From Gammaproteobacteria bacterium (GTDB taxonomy: Bacteria > Pseudomonadota > Gammaproteobacteria > UBA9214), in the NCBI GenBank assembly GCA_020027635.1, contig JAHKKL010000079.1:1-7254 (forward strand): a DNA stretch of 7,254 bases. Reading direction: 5' to 3'. How positions within the stretch are numbered: the first letter of the stretch is position 1; every line of letters begins with the position of its first letter. Shown here in pieces: positions 5,190-7,254 of this stretch. The notes under the pieces are model-generated. The model was not told the origin of the DNA, made no database searches, and saw only the letters and a program-made list of their open reading frames with translations. The position numbers and the translations under genes are program-made.

Positions 5190-6563
5190 CTAGCGTTCTT
5201 TCGCGGGCTCCGCGGCAACGACCGAAATCAGCTCCACGGTCAGAATCAGCGGTTCAAAACCGTAGGGCCCCCGTTTCCTGACCCCCGGATAGGCGAGGTT
5301 AGCCGGGATATACAGTTCCCATTGCGCGCCTTTCTCCATATTCAACAGCGCCTCCTTCAGGGCGGGAATTGCCTTATCGACGGTGAAAGTTGTCGGCAAG
5401 TCCTCCTTGAAGGAGTTGTCCGTTTCCGTGCCATCGGGACGAAAGGCGCGATATTCAACCACGACCTGGTCACCGGCCTTGGGTGACTTGCCGGCACCGG
5501 GTATGAGCACGCGGTATTGCAAACCGCTCGGCAGGGTGGCGACCCCCGGTTGTTTGGCATTCTCCTCGAAAAAGGCGCGCGCATCCTGCCGGCTGCTGAA
5601 CGTGTGACCATTGAGCGGCAGAGACTTCGAGGCGATAAAGTCAGGCTCCGGCAATTTCTGCCCGGACAAGCCCGGCTCCGCATCGTCCTGCGCCCGCGAC
5701 ACCCCCTCAGCAACCGCTGGCCCTGATTCAGGTGCGTTTGTCGAAGCACGTTGGTCGGGCGGCACCGGCACGTTACCGGCCGGCCGCCCCTCCATGGAAG
5801 TATGGATGTCCTTGATACCCTGGCTCACCTCGGCCAGCAGGTGGGTGGTGTTTCGTACCTCCCAGAAACTGATGGCGCCGCCGACGATGCCGAGCACGAA
5901 AGCGGCAGCGGCCACCGTCATCGCCGCAGTCAGGCGGCGCGCCTGTCTGCGCTCTCGTACCAGCGCCCGTTGAAGGGCGGCATCATGCTCCTGTTGCTGC
6001 TCCTGCTGCCGGATCTCCAGGGTATTGACACGGGTTTTTGTCGTTTCCTGCCGGGATAGGACGTCGGCCAGCGAGGTCCGTAAGGTCTTGACCTCCTCGT
6101 GCACGGCGTCGCGCTCGGCCTGGAGATGATCAAACCGCTGCTGCAGTTCGGCTCGTAGTTGCTCATCCCGGCTCCTGAGTCGTTCAAGATCGTCCTGTAG
6201 GCCGCTTACCTGTCCAAGCAGGGCTTGCTTTTCCAGGTTGGCGGCGGACAGCTCACGCTCGAAATCGGCCTGCAGGCTGGTCAACTGCCCGAACAGGCTT
6301 AGCTGTTCTTGACGGACGGCTGACAAGCCGTGTTCGACTTCAGTCTGCAGACCGGTCAACTGCCCGAGCAGACCTTGCTGTTCCTGTCGGGTGGTGGACA
6401 AGCCGCGCTCGACTTCAGACTGCAGGTCGGTCAACTGCCTGAGCAGGCTTTGCTTTTCCTGCGTTGCGGCGGACAACTCGTGTTCGAGTTCGCCGGCAGA
6501 TCGCGGGGCACGCTGCTTGAATCGCCGTGCCAGGCTTTGCCAGAAATGCTTGATGATGCTCAC
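5190..6563 (-). CDS. Membrane-anchored coiled-coil protein with a C-terminal, degenerate FKBP-like domain
   Basis: I recognise the C-terminal domain but no characterised full-length relative of this 457-residue protein. A basic, amphipathic-looking N-terminus (1-18) is followed by a coiled coil (about 24-205) containing four tandem 25-residue repeats (29-128). A basic patch RERRQARR (203-210) abuts one transmembrane helix (about 211-234), then a Pro/Ala/Gly-rich linker (about 255-325) and an FKBP_C-like domain (about 330-450). The positive-inside rule puts the coiled coil in the cytoplasm and the FKBP domain in the periplasm. Compared with FKBP12, Y371, D382, I399 and Y425 are kept. F36, V55, W59 and F99 are replaced by T381, A398, L402 and L441, so isomerase activity may be weak or absent. 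Start is GTG 6563 with GAAGG seven bases upstream. The segment ENAKQPGV..LPSGLQY parallels ENAKKPGV..TSGLQY in the downstream FKBP, so the two are probably paralogues. A membrane scaffold or chaperone role is inference. Confidence 0.8.
   Translation of the reverse strand: MSIIKHFWQSLARRFKQRAPRSAGELEHELSAATQEKQSLLRQLTDLQSEVERGLSTTRQEQQGLLGQLTGLQTEVEHGLSAVRQEQLSLFGQLTSLQADFERELSAANLEKQALLGQVSGLQDDLERLRSRDEQLRAELQQRFDHLQAERDAVHEEVKTLRTSLADVLSRQETTKTRVNTLEIRQQEQQQEHDAALQRALVRERRQARRLTAAMTVAAAAFVLGIVGGAISFWEVRNTTHLLAEVSQGIKDIHTSMEGRPAGNVPVPPDQRASTNAPESGPAVAEGVSRAQDDAEPGLSGQKLPEPDFIASKSLPLNGHTFSSRQDARAFFEENAKQPGVATLPSGLQYRVLIPGAGKSPKAGDQVVVEYRAFRPDGTETDNSFKEDLPTTFTVDKAIPALKEALLNMEKGAQWELYIPANLAYPGVRKRGPYGFEPLILTVELISVVAAEPAKER
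6180..6479 (-). repeat. Four tandem 75-bp repeats encoding a 25-residue coiled-coil unit
   Basis: Within the coiled-coil FKBP gene, units at 6405-6479, 6330-6404, 6255-6329 and 6180-6254 encode variants of xLSAxxQEkQxLLgQLTxLQxEvER. The units are clearly related in DNA as well as protein (for example recurring forms of GGTCAACTGCC and TTGCT.TTCCTG on the plus strand) but have diverged, so they are old or relaxed duplications. Twenty-five residues equals 7+7+11, a heptad-heptad-hendecad pattern that can maintain a continuous hydrophobic seam. Confidence 0.85.
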
Positions 6564-6678
6564 CGTACGGCCTTCGTGGGGGGTAATGCTCTAGTAATTC
6601 TTATCCTGTTGTTATCGTTGTTCAGGGTTCACCGGGAGCTGAATCACCACCCGCAGCAGGGGTAAACCGTGTAGCTCC

Positions 6679-6706
6679 ATAATAACGCCAAAATTCTGGC
6701 AATCAA
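6679..6706 (-). promoter_or_regulatory. Candidate sigma-70 promoter for the coiled-coil FKBP gene, with an embedded dyad
   Basis: The minus strand has TTGATT (6701-6706), 16 bases, then TATTAT (6679-6684), a reasonable -35/-10 pair predicting a start near 6672 and a leader of about 108 nt. The spacer contains GCCAGAATTTTGGC (6687-6700), a 14-bp near-palindrome with one mismatch, placed where a repressor could block polymerase. No regulator can be named. The match is moderate and the area is AT-rich, which raises the chance of coincidence. Confidence 0.4.
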
Positions 6707-7106
6707 TTTTATTTTTCTTGCAGGATCACCTGTCCGCTCGATCCGAGACCGAGATCTTCTACTGTTGACTTCATCAATAATACTAAATAAACAATTACAT
6801 ACGTCGTATCCCCCGAGAAATCCAACCACCCGAGCCGGAACAGAGAAGATACTATTAAGGATGATAATTCTCTCATCGCGGACACTGTGCCGGAGGTCAC
6901 CGCCTGGATCGTAGGGGCTTTTCGCGCCCGCAGCGTACACCCTATTGAACGTGCGGTCTGTTCTGGCAATTATGCGGCCCCTTGTCGGTTGATGGATGCG
7001 CCGCCAGGCGCGACTGGCCGTCTAGCACACCACGGCAGGGTTGCGGGTAGGTGAGCATTGCCGTGATCGGATGATCGTCCAGGATCAGACAGACAGCGGT
7101 GCATCC
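6707..7106. other. Gene-free stretch between the FKBP gene promoter and the peroxidase-like gene end
   Basis: I find no convincing gene here. Two overlapping minus-strand frames (ending 6644 and 6709) give low-complexity, unfamiliar proteins without ribosome sites that I trust. The left half, about 6700-6860, is markedly more AT-rich than its neighbours and holds an 11-bp dyad ATACGTCGTAT (6799-6809). The right half is GC-rich and contains a short GCCAG/CTGGC hairpin (7003-7018) without a U-tract, so I see no clear terminator for the gene to the right. Confidence 0.5.
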
Positions 7107-7254
7107 CTACTTGCCGCTCAGCAGGTCACCGGGTGTTGCCGGCGGCCGGGGTATGGTCTGCTGCGGGAATTCGCCATCCAACACACCGGGAAAGGCGATG
7201 ATATCCTGCACCTCGGCATCGCCCAGGTCCGTGTCGAGCGGGGTCTTGCCCATC
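7107..7254 (-). CDS. Di-haem cytochrome c peroxidase-like protein, C-terminal tail only
   Basis: The last 48 residues of a protein that enters from beyond the window edge and stops at TAG 7107-7109. The visible sequence runs MGKTPLDTDLGDAEVQDI, then IAFPGVLDGEFPQQTIPRPP, then ATPGDLLSGK. The pattern K-T-x-L-x-x-D-L-x-x-x-E-V-x-D-I-x-A-F, then L-D/T-G-E-F-P, then a Pro-rich PRxPxTP ending, is what I know from the C-terminus of bacterial di-haem cytochrome c peroxidases (CCP/MauG family), periplasmic enzymes that reduce hydrogen peroxide with electrons from cytochrome c. The haem-binding CxxCH motifs would lie outside. The Met at 7253 is most likely internal, as family members often have M at this point. 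P in AFPGVL, where L is common, is slightly odd. Assignment rests on a short tail, so only moderate confidence. Confidence 0.65.
   Translation of the reverse strand, partial: MGKTPLDTDLGDAEVQDIIAFPGVLDGEFPQQTIPRPPATPGDLLSGK

Noticed and set aside
4022..5281. A 419-codon plus-strand open frame across the comM end and the periplasmic FKBP gene
   Set aside because: It overlaps two well-supported genes, has no recognisable domain or ribosome site, and its length is explained by antisense codon bias.
6180..6479. CRISPR-like interpretation of the regularly spaced repeats
   Set aside because: The 75-bp units are contiguous, diverged, in frame and encode a coiled coil; there are no unique spacers or conserved short repeats.
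6644..6969. Two overlapping minus-strand frames of 98 and 86 residues
   Set aside because: Neither product resembles a family I know. They overlap each other and the candidate promoter of the downstream gene, and they lack convincing ribosome sites.

Overview
This is a GC-rich chromosomal window that reads as gammaproteobacterial. The evidence is the gene set: a PII/AmtB ammonium operon beside ubiK and comM, an arrangement I recall from Pseudomonas and relatives, plus a Gcw_chp/TorF-type outer-membrane protein and an FkpA/Mip-like foldase. A sulfur-oxidising or other environmental lineage seems plausible, but this is inference only. There is no mobile element, CRISPR array, rRNA or tRNA.

Layout. 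Positions 1-2057 (minus strand) hold a nitrogen-acquisition operon read from right to left: a TorF/Gcw_chp-type outer-membrane protein (1353-2057), the PII regulator glnK (959-1297) and the ammonium channel amtB (927 to beyond position 1). A GC hairpin (1317-1338) lies between the porin gene and glnK. Upstream of the porin gene is a textbook sigma-54 promoter core (2173-2188), with an NtrC-like dyad about 97 bp upstream of the predicted transcription start (2247-2271). The whole operon therefore looks nitrogen-controlled, with the outer-membrane protein as its first gene.

Positions 2363-4214 (plus strand) run divergently: ubiK, a ubiquinone-biosynthesis accessory factor, then comM/yifB, an AAA+ helicase used in natural transformation. 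Convergent with comM, on the minus strand, are two FKBP-family genes. The first (5190-6563) encodes an unusual membrane-tethered protein with a 25-residue-repeat coiled coil predicted to be cytoplasmic, one transmembrane helix, a low-complexity linker and an FKBP domain whose catalytic pocket is degenerate. The second (4322-5050) encodes a periplasmic FkpA/Mip-like peptidyl-prolyl isomerase with a mostly canonical pocket. A strong intrinsic terminator (5122-5147) separates the two, and the second has a possible promoter of its own.

Positions 6564-7106 hold a candidate promoter and no gene I can support. The last 148 bases encode the C-terminal tail of a di-haem cytochrome c peroxidase-like protein (minus strand) whose body lies outside the window.

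The most noteworthy items are the outer-membrane protein co-regulated with GlnK/AmtB from a sigma-54/NtrC-type promoter, and the membrane-spanning coiled-coil FKBP paired with a canonical periplasmic paralogue.
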